This document shows, in pieces, positions 30,405 through 37,462 of a DNA stretch of 54,514 bases. This stretch comes from Blastococcus sp. CT_GayMR19 (lineage in GTDB: Bacteria; Actinomycetota; Actinomycetes; Mycobacteriales; Geodermatophilaceae), in the NCBI RefSeq assembly GCF_004570385.1, contig NZ_SPQL01000020.1, positions 1 through 54,514 of the forward strand, in the 5' to 3' direction. Positions within the stretch are counted from its first letter, which is position 1; every line of letters starts with the position of its first letter. Made by a program: the position numbers and the translations under genes. Below the pieces are notes generated by a model. The model did no database searches and was not told the DNA's origin. It saw nothing but the letters and a program-made list of their open reading frames with translations.

Positions 30405-31532
30405 TCAGTCGTGGACGATGACGCCGCGGATGTTCTTGCCGGCGTGCATGTCCTCGTAGCCCTTGTTGATGTCGTCGAGCTTGTACCGGGTGGTGATCAG
30501 CTCGTCGAGCTTGAGCTTCCCCTCCTGGTAGAGCCGCAGCATCTTCAGCATGTCGGAGCTCGGGTTCTGGTCGCCGAAGAGGGCGCCGCGGATCTCCTTG
30601 GTGAACAGCGCGAGCATGCTGGGGTTGATCGGGATGCCCACGTCGGTGAGGTCGCCGAGGCCGGTGATGACGACCCGGCCGCCCTTGCCGATCGCCTCGA
30701 ACGCCTGGGCGACGTGCTCGCCCTTCAGGACCCCGACGGTGATCAGCGCCTTGTCCGCTCCCTGCCCGTTGGTGACGCTGCGGGCGAAGTCGGCCGCCTC
30801 GTCCATGTTCTCGAAGGCGTGGGTGGCGCCGAGCTCCATGGCCTTCTCGCGCTTGAACGCGACGGGGTCGACGGCGATGACGTGGCTCGCGCCCGCGTGG
30901 GCCGCGCCCTGGACGGCGTTGATGCCGATGCCGCCGATGCCCATGACGATGACCGTGTCGCCGGCCTTGACCTCACCGGCCTGCACAGCGGTGCCCCAGC
31001 CGGTGCCGACGCCGCACCCGACGAGGCAGGCGACCTCGAGCGGGATGCTCTTGTCGATCTTCACCGTCGAGCGGATGTCGACCGTGGTGATCTCGGCGAA
31101 GGTGCCCAGCCCGCACATCTGGCCCACGTCGGTGCCGTCGGAGGTCTGGAACCGGAAGCTCGTGGCGTCGTCCCACCGCGAGCCGACCAGCAGGTTCGCG
31201 CCGGAGTCGCAGATGTACTGCTGACCGTTGGCGCAGTAGCGACAGCGTCCGCAGCCGGGCAGGAACGAGAAGACGACGTGGTCGCCCTCCTCGAAGCCCT
31301 TCGTGCCGGGGCCGACCGCGGTGACGACGCCGGCCCCTTCGTGGCCGCCGAGGAACGGGTACTTGCCCACGGGCATGTCACCGGTGGCGACGTGGTCGTC
31401 GGAGTGGCACAACCCGGAGGCGGCCACCTTGACCTGGAGCTCGCCGGGCTGGGGGTCGTCGACGACGAGATCGACGACCTCCCACTGTCCGGGTGCGGAG
31501 CGCATGATCGCGCCGCGGGTGTTCACGGGCAT
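30405..31532 (-). CDS. NDMA-dependent nicotinoprotein alcohol dehydrogenase
   Basis: This 375-residue zinc-type medium-chain dehydrogenase has a catalytic-zinc Cys in ASGLCHSDDHVATGDMPV near residue 38, GGHEGAGVVTAVGPG, the structural-zinc block CGRCRYCANGQQYIC near 94, and VIVMGIGGIGINAVQGAA (Rossmann) near 194. MPVGKYPFLGGHEGAG, ICDSGANLLVG and DQNPSSDMLKMLRLYQEGK are typical of the NDMA-dependent (Rxyl_3153-type) group, whose tightly bound NAD is re-oxidised by mycofactocin in vivo. This agrees with the mft cluster 5 kb away. The ATG at 31532 follows CAGGAGG. Two GCAACGTT-type sites lie 105-145 bp upstream. Confidence 0.92.
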   Translation of the reverse strand: MPVNTRGAIMRSAPGQWEVVDLVVDDPQPGELQVKVAASGLCHSDDHVATGDMPVGKYPFLGGHEGAGVVTAVGPGTKGFEEGDHVVFSFLPGCGRCRYCANGQQYICDSGANLLVGSRWDDATSFRFQTSDGTDVGQMCGLGTFAEITTVDIRSTVKIDKSIPLEVACLVGCGVGTGWGTAVQAGEVKAGDTVIVMGIGGIGINAVQGAAHAGASHVIAVDPVAFKREKAMELGATHAFENMDEAADFARSVTNGQGADKALITVGVLKGEHVAQAFEAIGKGGRVVITGLGDLTDVGIPINPSMLALFTKEIRGALFGDQNPSSDMLKMLRLYQEGKLKLDELITTRYKLDDINKGYEDMHAGKNIRGVIVHD

Positions 31533-31636
31533 GGGGACCTCCTGGTGGCCCTCGCGTCGAGGGGCTGGGATTGCATGCGTCGGCGCGCATGGCTGATGTG
31601 CACGCTATGGCGTGGGTCACACCGTGAAAAGGGCGT

Positions 31637-31677
31637 GCAACGTTGCGGGCCGAACCGGCGTGCTCGTGCAACGTTCG
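31637..31677. promoter_or_regulatory. Two GCAACGTT operator-like sites between divergent ADH and monooxygenase genes
   Basis: CGTGCAACGTTGCGG (31634-31648, containing the perfect palindrome GCAACGTTGC) and CGTGCAACGTTCGAC (31665-31679) are centred 31 bp apart, about three helical turns. They lie between the ADH (minus) and the FAD monooxygenase (plus). The same palindrome, extended to 18 bp, is upstream of coxS at 36752-36769. Binding by the GAF regulator encoded at 34115 is proposed. Confidence 0.6.
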
Positions 31678-31721
31678 ACCACCCGCAGTGCGCGGTTCAT
31701 GTCGTCGATCACAATGCGCTG

Positions 31722-33221
31722 GTGCCCTCGCTCCCGGTGGTCGTCGTCGGCGCCGGGCCGGTGGGGCTCACGGCCGCGTTGCTCCTCGCCCGCCGCGGGC
31801 TCGACGTCCTGGTGCTCGAACGCCACGCCGAGCCCTATCCGCTGCCCCGCGCGGTGCACCTGGACGACGAGGTCTTCCGCGTGCTGCAGGACGCCGGGGT
31901 GGCCGACGCGCTCCTCCCGCACACCCGCCCGATGGCGGGGCTCCGGCTGCTCGACGGGCAGCACCGCGTGCTCGCCGAGTTCGGTCGGCACGCCGGCCCG
32001 CACGGGTGGCCGCAGGGCTCGCTCGTGCACCAACCCGACCTCGAGGACGTGCTGGCCGCCGCGGCAGCGACCGACCCGCGCATCACGCTCCGGCGCGCCG
32101 CCGTCGTCACCGGGCTCGACCGGGACGACGCCGGCCCCGGCCCCGGCCAGGACGATGCCGGGGTCTCCGTCGTCTACCGGTCCGGCGGGGCGGACCGGTC
32201 CGTCCGGGCGGCTGCGGTGCTCGGCTGCGACGGCGCCGGCAGCACCGTCCGCGGCCTGATCGGCGCGGCGATGCGGGACCTCGGGCCGGCCGACCGCTGG
32301 CTCGTGCTCGACGTCCGGTCGGCTCCCGAGCTGCCGGTGTGGCCGGGTGCGCACCAGGTCTGCGACGCCCGCCGTCCGGCGACGTTCATGCCGGTCACCG
32401 GCGACCGGTACCGCTGGGAGTGCCGGCTGCGCCCGGGGGAGACGGTCGCCGACGCGATGACCCCCGAGCGACTCGCGCGGTTGCTCGCACCCGTCGACCC
32501 GGCGGCGGTCGAGTTCGTGCGCAGCGTCGAGTACACGTTCCGCGCGCAGGTGGCCGACCGGTGGCGGTCCGGCCGGGTCTTCCTGGCCGGGGACGCCGCT
32601 CATCTCAGCCCCCCGTTCATCGGGCAGGGTCTGGGGCTCGGCCTGCGCGACGTGCACCAGCTCGCCTGGAAGCTCGCCGCCGTGCTGGCGGGGGAGGCCG
32701 GGGACGACCTGCTGGACACCTACCAGGCGGAGCGCGAGCCGCATGCCCGGTCGCTGATCCGCGTCGCCCTGCTGCTCGGCCGGCTGATGACCGGCGGCGG
32801 CCGGCTCGGCGACGTCGTCCGCCGGGGTGTGCTCGCCGCCGTCCGGCGGATCCCGGCCGTGGCGCGGCTGGCGACGGACAGCCGGACGCCGCCGTTGCGC
32901 GGACCGCTGGTCGAACGCCGGGGGAGGGCGGGCCGGCGGCTGGCCGGCACGCTGATCCCGCAGCCGGAGGTGCTGGTCGACGGGCGGCGCTGCCGGCTGG
33001 ACGACGTCCTCGGGCCCGGCTCCGCCGAGATCACCGCGGACCTGCTGGTGCGCCGTTCGGACGGGACCGAGGTGGTGGTCGAGGAGCCCGCCGGGACGCT
33101 GACCGCGTGGATGCGGGGCGCCGCGGCCGTGCACGTGCGCCCTGACCGGATCGTCGGCTCCGCTCGTCGCACGTCGATCCGCGGGTCGGGCCGGCCGGCG
33201 GCGGGTAGGCGGCCGGCATGA
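31722..33221 (+). CDS. FAD-dependent aromatic hydroxylase (MhpA-like)
   Basis: The 499-residue class A flavoprotein monooxygenase has GxGxxG in VVGAGPVGLTAALLLARRG at residues 6-24, the middle DG-type motif in LGCDGAGSTVRGLIG, and the second FAD motif GRVFLAGDAAHLSPPFIGQG near residue 284. The overall order matches 3-(3-hydroxyphenyl)propionate hydroxylase and related phenol hydroxylases; the C-terminal thioredoxin-like region ends in Arg-rich sequence. The substrate is unproven, but an aromatic acid or phenol is likely. I chose the GTG at 31722. The stop overlaps the ATG of the small gene at 33218. Confidence 0.85.
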   Translation: MPSLPVVVVGAGPVGLTAALLLARRGLDVLVLERHAEPYPLPRAVHLDDEVFRVLQDAGVADALLPHTRPMAGLRLLDGQHRVLAEFGRHAGPHGWPQGSLVHQPDLEDVLAAAAATDPRITLRRAAVVTGLDRDDAGPGPGQDDAGVSVVYRSGGADRSVRAAAVLGCDGAGSTVRGLIGAAMRDLGPADRWLVLDVRSAPELPVWPGAHQVCDARRPATFMPVTGDRYRWECRLRPGETVADAMTPERLARLLAPVDPAAVEFVRSVEYTFRAQVADRWRSGRVFLAGDAAHLSPPFIGQGLGLGLRDVHQLAWKLAAVLAGEAGDDLLDTYQAEREPHARSLIRVALLLGRLMTGGGRLGDVVRRGVLAAVRRIPAVARLATDSRTPPLRGPLVERRGRAGRRLAGTLIPQPEVLVDGRRCRLDDVLGPGSAEITADLLVRRSDGTEVVVEEPAGTLTAWMRGAAAVHVRPDRIVGSARRTSIRGSGRPAAGRRPA

Positions 33222-33499
33222 ACAGCGACAAGAGCCAGATCCTGGACCTGCTCCGCTCGCAGGGCGACGACAGCAAGGCTCAGCAGGCCGACCAGGAGCT
33301 CCCCGACCAGGTCGACACCGACCGCGACGCCGGGCTGCTGTCCAAGGTCGGCATCGACCCCATGGACCTGGTCAAGAAGCTGGGCGGCGGCGGAGGACTC
33401 GGCGGCCTGCTCGGCGGTTTACGCCCGCCTACAGCTGCACCCGCTCGTTCTCGCCGCCGTCGTAGGCCGTCCCGGTCAGCTTCGCCTTCGCGAAGCTGA
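33218..33499 (+). CDS. Small hypothetical protein with Gly-rich end, overlapping an antisense gene
   Basis: The ATG overlaps the monooxygenase stop (ATGA). The first 68 residues look protein-like: MNSDKSQILDLLRSQGDD, then LLSKVGIDPMDLVKKLGGGG and LGGLLGGL. The last 25 residues are Arg/Ser/Pro-rich and lie antisense to the coding end of the PPOX-like gene (33429-33908), so they are likely spurious coding. A lost stop or a frameshift near 33420 would explain this. The function is unknown; Gly-rich amphipathic ends of this type occur in small secreted or membrane-active proteins, but no claim is made. Confidence 0.5.
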   Translation: MNSDKSQILDLLRSQGDDSKAQQADQELPDQVDTDRDAGLLSKVGIDPMDLVKKLGGGGGLGGLLGGLRPPTAAPARSRRRRRPSRSASPSRS

Positions 33500-33908
33500 T
33501 CACGCTCGCCAGTCGGCCGCCGGGCGAGTCCCAGTACTCGGCCGAGGCGGCATCGACCCGCAGCAGGACGACGTCGGGGTCCTCCTGGCCGTCGGGGAAC
33601 CAGGCCTCGACGACGGCGTTCCACAAGCTGCGCTTCTTCTCCAGGTCGTCGATGACGACGGCGTGCCCCGTCAGCGAGACCCAGCTCGAGCTGCCCGCCG
33701 TGGAGACGTTGACCTGGGGGTTCGCCGCGATGTGGGCCACCTTGCGCGAGCTGCGCGAGGCGAAGAACCACAGGTCGCCGTCGAACTCCACCTCCTGCAT
33801 CGCCATGGGGCGGCTGATCAGGGTCCCGTCGGGCGCGATGGTGGTGAACAGCCCGAACCGTTCGTCCTTCAGCAGCTCGGCGACCTTGGTCGCCTCCTCC
33901 GTCGTCAT
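33429..33908 (-). CDS. Pyridoxamine 5'-phosphate oxidase-like (general stress 26) protein
   Basis: The 159-residue split-barrel flavin-binding protein contains ELLKDERFGLFTTIAPDGTL, SRPMAMQEVEFDGDLWFFAS, SRKVAHIAANPQVNVS and AVVIDDLEKKRSLWN. These are the usual strands of the PPOX/general-stress-protein-26 group, which bind FMN or F420; the exact cofactor and reaction are unknown. The ATG at 33908 (MTTEEATKVAELL) gives the normal length, although the frame is open further upstream. It is convergent with, and overlaps by 71 bp, the small gene at 33218. Confidence 0.85.
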   Translation of the reverse strand: MTTEEATKVAELLKDERFGLFTTIAPDGTLISRPMAMQEVEFDGDLWFFASRSSRKVAHIAANPQVNVSTAGSSSWVSLTGHAVVIDDLEKKRSLWNAVVEAWFPDGQEDPDVVLLRVDAASAEYWDSPGGRLASVISFAKAKLTGTAYDGGENERVQL

Positions 33909-34114
33909 GCGTGGTCCCTGCCCGCATCCGGAGGTTCCTACGCTCGCCGGGTGCGGCGACGTGCGCCGGTGTGGGCCGCTCTCCCCGAGGCGCCGGTGCC
34001 GGCCGCCGGGCGGGAGGGTCCATCGACTCTGGCGGCCACGACGGCATCGCTGGTGCAATCGCCCGCGGCCAGCCACCATGGGCCCGACATGAGCCATCGT
34101 CGGCGGAGCGTCCC

Positions 34115-35437
34115 ATGCCCCCGGTCGTGAACCCGTGGCTGGCGCTCCCCGAGGGGCGGCCCAGTCCGGCACTGACCCGGCGGCTGCGGGCTGCCCACGA
34201 GCGGCTCGTCACCGGCACCGCGCTGCCCCCCGACGACGCGGTGCGCTCGGTCGTCCGCGACTCCTGGCGCCGCTCGCTCAGCTGCGGCGTCGACCCCGAC
34301 GGCGGGACGCCCCCGGTCGAGCTCCTGGACGACGAGCTGCTCGCCTACCGCGAGGCGCACCCGCTGGCGCCGGTCATGCCCGTCATCCGGCGGCTGCTGG
34401 TCCAGGACGCCGAGGCCGACCGGATGATCGTCGCCGTCACCGACTCCGGCGGCCGCATGCTCTGGGTCGAGGGGGACGCGCGGCTGCGCTCGCAGGCGGC
34501 CGGCATGAACTTCGTCGAGGGCGCCCGCTGGGCCGAGGAGGTCGCCGGCACCAACGCGCCCGGCACCGCGCTCGCCCTCGACCACGCCGTCCAGATCTAC
34601 GGCAGCGAGCACTACCGCCGGCCGGTGCAGCCGTGGAGCTGCTCGGCGGCGCCGGTGCACGACCCCGTCACCGGCTCGCTGCTGGGGGCGATCGACGTGA
34701 CCGGGGGCGACCACGTCGCCAGCCCGCACATGCTCACCCTCGTCCGGGCCACGGTCGCGGCCGTGGAGTCGGAGCTGAGGTGGCAGCGGCGGGAGCAGCT
34801 GCAGCGCGGCGCCGGCCGCCGTCCCCCGCCGCTGCAGCGCGTCTCGCCCCGCCTGGAGGTGCTCGGCCGCGACCGGGCGCGGCTCAGCCTGCCGAGCGGG
34901 CCGGTGGAGCTGTCGCTGCGGCACTCGGAGCTCCTGCTGCTCCTGGCCGAGGCGGCCGTCGCGAGCGAGGGCCGCACCGCCGCCCAGCTCGCCGCGGAGG
35001 TCCACCGCGGGGAGGCCGCGGCGGTCACCGTGCGCGCGGAGCTCTCCCGGCTGCGCCGGCTCGTCGGCGCGGAGCTGGTCGGCTCCCGCCCGTACCGGCT
35101 GCTCGGCCGCGTCGAGACCGACCTCGACCAGGTGCGCCGGTTGCTGGCCCGCGGCTCGGTCGGCTCGGCGCTGGAGCGCTATCCGGGCGCGGTACTGCCC
35201 GCTTCGCGCGCGCCGGGTGTCTCGAGCGCGCGCGAGCGGGTGTCCGCGTTGCTGCGCCAGTCCGTCCTGAGGAGCCGGCGGCCCGAGCTGCTCCTGCGGT
35301 ACGGGCAGCTGCCCGAGGCGCGGGACGACGTCGCCGTCTGGCAGGCCTGCCTGGACTGCCTGCCCGCGAGCTCGCCGCGCCGTGCGGCGGCCGCCGCGCA
35401 CCTGCTGCGGCTGCGACGGAGCTCACCTCTCCGCTGA
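34115..35437 (+). CDS. GAF-domain transcriptional regulator (AcoR-like N-terminus, winged-helix C-terminus)
   Basis: The 440-residue protein begins like AcoR-type activators: VVRDSWRRSLSCGVDPDG near residue 46. A GAF sensor domain follows (about 85-215: RMIVAVTDSGGRMLWVEGD, GARWAEEVAGTNAPGTAL, GSEHYRRPVQPWSCSAAPVH, LLGAIDVTGG). No AAA+ domain follows, so it cannot act with sigma-54. Instead residues 250-330 look like a winged helix (SLRHSELLLLLAEAAV, RTAAQLAAEVHRG, VTVRAELSRLRRLVGAEL), and a helical C-terminus is rich in Arg. Such GAF proteins control alcohol and acetoin genes in actinobacteria. It lies between the two GCAACGTT operator regions and is the best candidate to bind them. Confidence 0.82.
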   Translation: MPPVVNPWLALPEGRPSPALTRRLRAAHERLVTGTALPPDDAVRSVVRDSWRRSLSCGVDPDGGTPPVELLDDELLAYREAHPLAPVMPVIRRLLVQDAEADRMIVAVTDSGGRMLWVEGDARLRSQAAGMNFVEGARWAEEVAGTNAPGTALALDHAVQIYGSEHYRRPVQPWSCSAAPVHDPVTGSLLGAIDVTGGDHVASPHMLTLVRATVAAVESELRWQRREQLQRGAGRRPPPLQRVSPRLEVLGRDRARLSLPSGPVELSLRHSELLLLLAEAAVASEGRTAAQLAAEVHRGEAAAVTVRAELSRLRRLVGAELVGSRPYRLLGRVETDLDQVRRLLARGSVGSALERYPGAVLPASRAPGVSSARERVSALLRQSVLRSRRPELLLRYGQLPEARDDVAVWQACLDCLPASSPRRAAAAAHLLRLRRSSPLR

Positions 35438-35448
35438 CCGTCCGGGGA

Positions 35449-36738
35449 ATGCCCGCGAGCCGTTCGCCCTTGGCAGCAGGAGTGAGTGCCGCACCTCCCT
35501 CGACCGTCCGTCCGCCCCTCAGCACCGCCCGCGTGGTCGTCGCGGTCGTCGCGCTGGCGATCGGCGGGTTCGCGATCGGCACCACCGAGTTCGTCACCAT
35601 GGGCGTGCTGCCCGACATCGCCGAGGGCGTGGGTGTCGACATCCCCTCGGCCGGCCACGTCATCTCGGTCTACGCCCTCGGCGTCGTCGTCGGTGCCCCG
35701 GTCATCGCGGCGCTCAGCGCCCGGCTGCCGCGGCGGGCGCTGCTGATCGGCCTGATGGCCGCGTTCCTCGTCGGCAACGGGCTCACCGCGCTCGCGCCCG
35801 GCTACGGCACCCTGCTGCTCGCCCGCTTCCTGACCGGCCTGCCGCACGGCGCCTATTTCGGCGTCGCCTCGCTGGTCGCCGCCTCGCTGGTCGCCCCGCA
35901 CCTGCGCGGACGGGCGGTCAGCTCCGTCATGCTCGGCCTGGCGGCGGCCATGCTCACCGGCGTGCCGGCCGCGACCTGGCTGGGCCAGCAGTTCGGCTGG
36001 CGGTCGGCGTACTGGACGGTGGTCGTGCTGGCCGCGATGACCGTCGCCGCCGTCCTCGCCGTGGTGCCGTCGTCCCCCGGCCGGTCGGAGGCAACCGTGC
36101 GCGGGGAGCTCGGCGCGCTCCGGCGTCCGCAGGTGCTGCTCACCCTGCTGGTCGGGATCGTGGGCTTCGGCGGCATGTTCGCCCTCTACAGCTACATCGC
36201 CCCGGTCGTCACCGACGTCGCCGAGCTCTCGCGGGGCACGGTGCCGGTCGTCCTCCTCGCGTACGGGGCGGGTGGCGTGGTCGGGACGGTGCTCGGCGGG
36301 CGGCTGGCGGACCTCTCGCTGTTCCGCTCCCTGGTGGGCTCCCTCGTCGTCCTCGGCGTGCTGCTGGTCGGTGTCGCGCTGACGTCCCCCTACCCGGTCG
36401 CCCTGTTCGTCGGCGTCTTCCTCGTCTCCGTCGCGGCGTCCACGCTGGCGATCTGCCTCCAGATGCGGCTGATGGAGACGGCGGGCGAGGCGCAGATGCT
36501 CGGCGCCGCCCTGAACCACTCCGCGCTCAACCTCGCCAACGCGCTCGGCGCCTGGCTCGGCGGACTGGTCATCGCGGCCGGCCTGGGCTACCGCGCGCCC
36601 AGCGTCGTCGGTGCCGGCCTGGCCGCGCTCGGCTTGCTGCCGCTGGCGATCTCCGCCGTGCTCCGCCGCCGTGCCGGGCGGACGCCGGTCCGGCTCGCCC
36701 CGGCCCCGACGCGCCAGGTCCGGGTGCCCGCGGCCTGA
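35449..36738 (+). CDS. MFS transporter, DHA1 (AraJ/CmlR-like) family
   Basis: The 429-residue protein has twelve predicted membrane helices. The N-terminal [20 protein letters not shown] near residue 40 is the hallmark of the AraJ/arabinose-efflux type DHA1 family, and [30 protein letters not shown] is its motif C-like helix. Family members export sugars, drugs or small metabolites. Here it follows the GAF regulator by 11 bp in the same direction and precedes the coxS operator, so it may export a pathway compound; the substrate is unknown. The ATG at 35449 is used; a GTG at 35482 is an alternative. Confidence 0.85.
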   Translation: MPASRSPLAAGVSAAPPSTVRPPLSTARVVVAVVALAIGGFAIGTTEFVTMGVLPDIAEGVGVDIPSAGHVISVYALGVVVGAPVIAALSARLPRRALLIGLMAAFLVGNGLTALAPGYGTLLLARFLTGLPHGAYFGVASLVAASLVAPHLRGRAVSSVMLGLAAAMLTGVPAATWLGQQFGWRSAYWTVVVLAAMTVAAVLAVVPSSPGRSEATVRGELGALRRPQVLLTLLVGIVGFGGMFALYSYIAPVVTDVAELSRGTVPVVLLAYGAGGVVGTVLGGRLADLSLFRSLVGSLVVLGVLLVGVALTSPYPVALFVGVFLVSVAASTLAICLQMRLMETAGEAQMLGAALNHSALNLANALGAWLGGLVIAAGLGYRAPSVVGAGLAALGLLPLAISAVLRRRAGRTPVRLAPAPTRQVRVPAA

Positions 36739-36740
36739 CC

Positions 36741-36769
36741 GGCTGCAACCAGGCTGCAACGTTGCAGCC
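36741..36769. promoter_or_regulatory. 18-bp palindrome with the GCAACGTTGC core upstream of coxS
   Basis: GGCTGCAACGTTGCAGCC at 36752-36769 is perfectly symmetric, and a half-site GGCTGCAAC at 36741-36749 sits one helical turn upstream. The core GCAACGTTGC is the one found before the ADH gene. It is about 190 bp upstream of the coxS ATG and three bases past the MFS stop, which fits an activator binding at a distance. It has no loop, so it is not a terminator. Confidence 0.65.
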
Positions 36770-36796
36770 GCGCCCACCGCCGTGGGGTTCCGGCGG

Positions 36797-36820
36797 AAGA
36801 CCCCGGAATTCCGGTCTTTT
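36797..36820 (+). terminator. Hairpin with T-run before coxS
   Basis: AAGACC (36797-36802) pairs with GGTCTT (36813-36818); the interior GGAATTCC is itself palindromic, and TTTT at 36817-36820 completes the signal. It can end the MFS transcript or attenuate coxS expression. It lies between the palindromic operator and the coxS start. Confidence 0.55.
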
Positions 36821-36955
36821 GGTGCTCGATGGTGCCCGCGGAGGCGTGCCGGGGACCTCGGCGGCCGGTCAGGTCTGGTCAAGCGCGCCTCTCACGGCCA
36901 GACTCCGCCGTGCGGGCCGGGAGTGACCGGTGCCACACCTCAGAGTGGAGGGCAC

Positions 36956-37462
36956 ATGACCGAGATCAACGTGCGGGTCGACGGGGTGGCCTACGCCGAC
37001 GCCGTCGAGCCGCGGACCCTGCTCGTCCACTACCTGCGCGAGCAGCTCGGCAAGGTCGGCACCGTCGTCGGATGCGACACCAGCAACTGCGGGGCCTGCA
37101 CCGTCCACCTGGACGGCGAGGCGGTGAAGAGCTGCACCGTGCTGGCCGTACAGGCCGACGGGTGCGAGGTCACCACCATCGAGGGGATCGCCCCGCAGGG
37201 CAGCCTGCACCCGATGCAGAAGGCGTTCCACGAGATGCACGGCCTGCAGTGCGGGTTCTGCACCCCCGGGATGATCATGGCCTCGATCGACCTGGTGAAC
37301 GACAACCCGAACCCGACCGACGACGAGGTGCGCGAGGGCATCGAGGGCAACCTCTGCCGCTGTACCGGCTACCAGAACATCGTGCGCGCCGTGCAACAGG
37401 CGGCCGCCGAGATGAGCGGCGGCGCACCCACCTCCTCCGAGACGCTGGGAGCGCAGTCATGA
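36956..37462 (+). CDS. coxS: Form II CO dehydrogenase-type small subunit (2 x 2Fe-2S), CoxS-like
   Basis: The 168-residue iron-sulfur subunit of a xanthine-oxidase-family enzyme passes electrons from the Mo site to FAD. The plant-type 2Fe-2S cluster uses Cys40, Cys45, Cys48 and Cys60 ([15 protein letters not shown]), and the second cluster uses Cys99, Cys102, Cys134 and Cys136 (CGFCTPGM and CRCTGYQNI). All eight ligands are present. ATG follows GTGGAGGGCAC. Its stop overlaps the coxL start. The order S-L-M is that of form II enzymes; form I CO dehydrogenases are M-S-L. Confidence 0.93.
   Translation: MTEINVRVDGVAYADAVEPRTLLVHYLREQLGKVGTVVGCDTSNCGACTVHLDGEAVKSCTVLAVQADGCEVTTIEGIAPQGSLHPMQKAFHEMHGLQCGFCTPGMIMASIDLVNDNPNPTDDEVREGIEGNLCRCTGYQNIVRAVQQAAAEMSGGAPTSSETLGAQS

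Noticed and set aside
30411-33221. A 936-residue open frame on the plus strand
   Set aside because: Its first 437 residues are antisense to the NDMA-ADH gene and to the promoter region; only the part from 31722 is a flavoprotein monooxygenase.
36741-36956. Sigma-54 promoter for coxS
   Set aside because: No TGGC-N8-TGC element is convincing, the GAF regulator lacks the AAA+ domain, and actinobacteria of this kind generally lack sigma-54.
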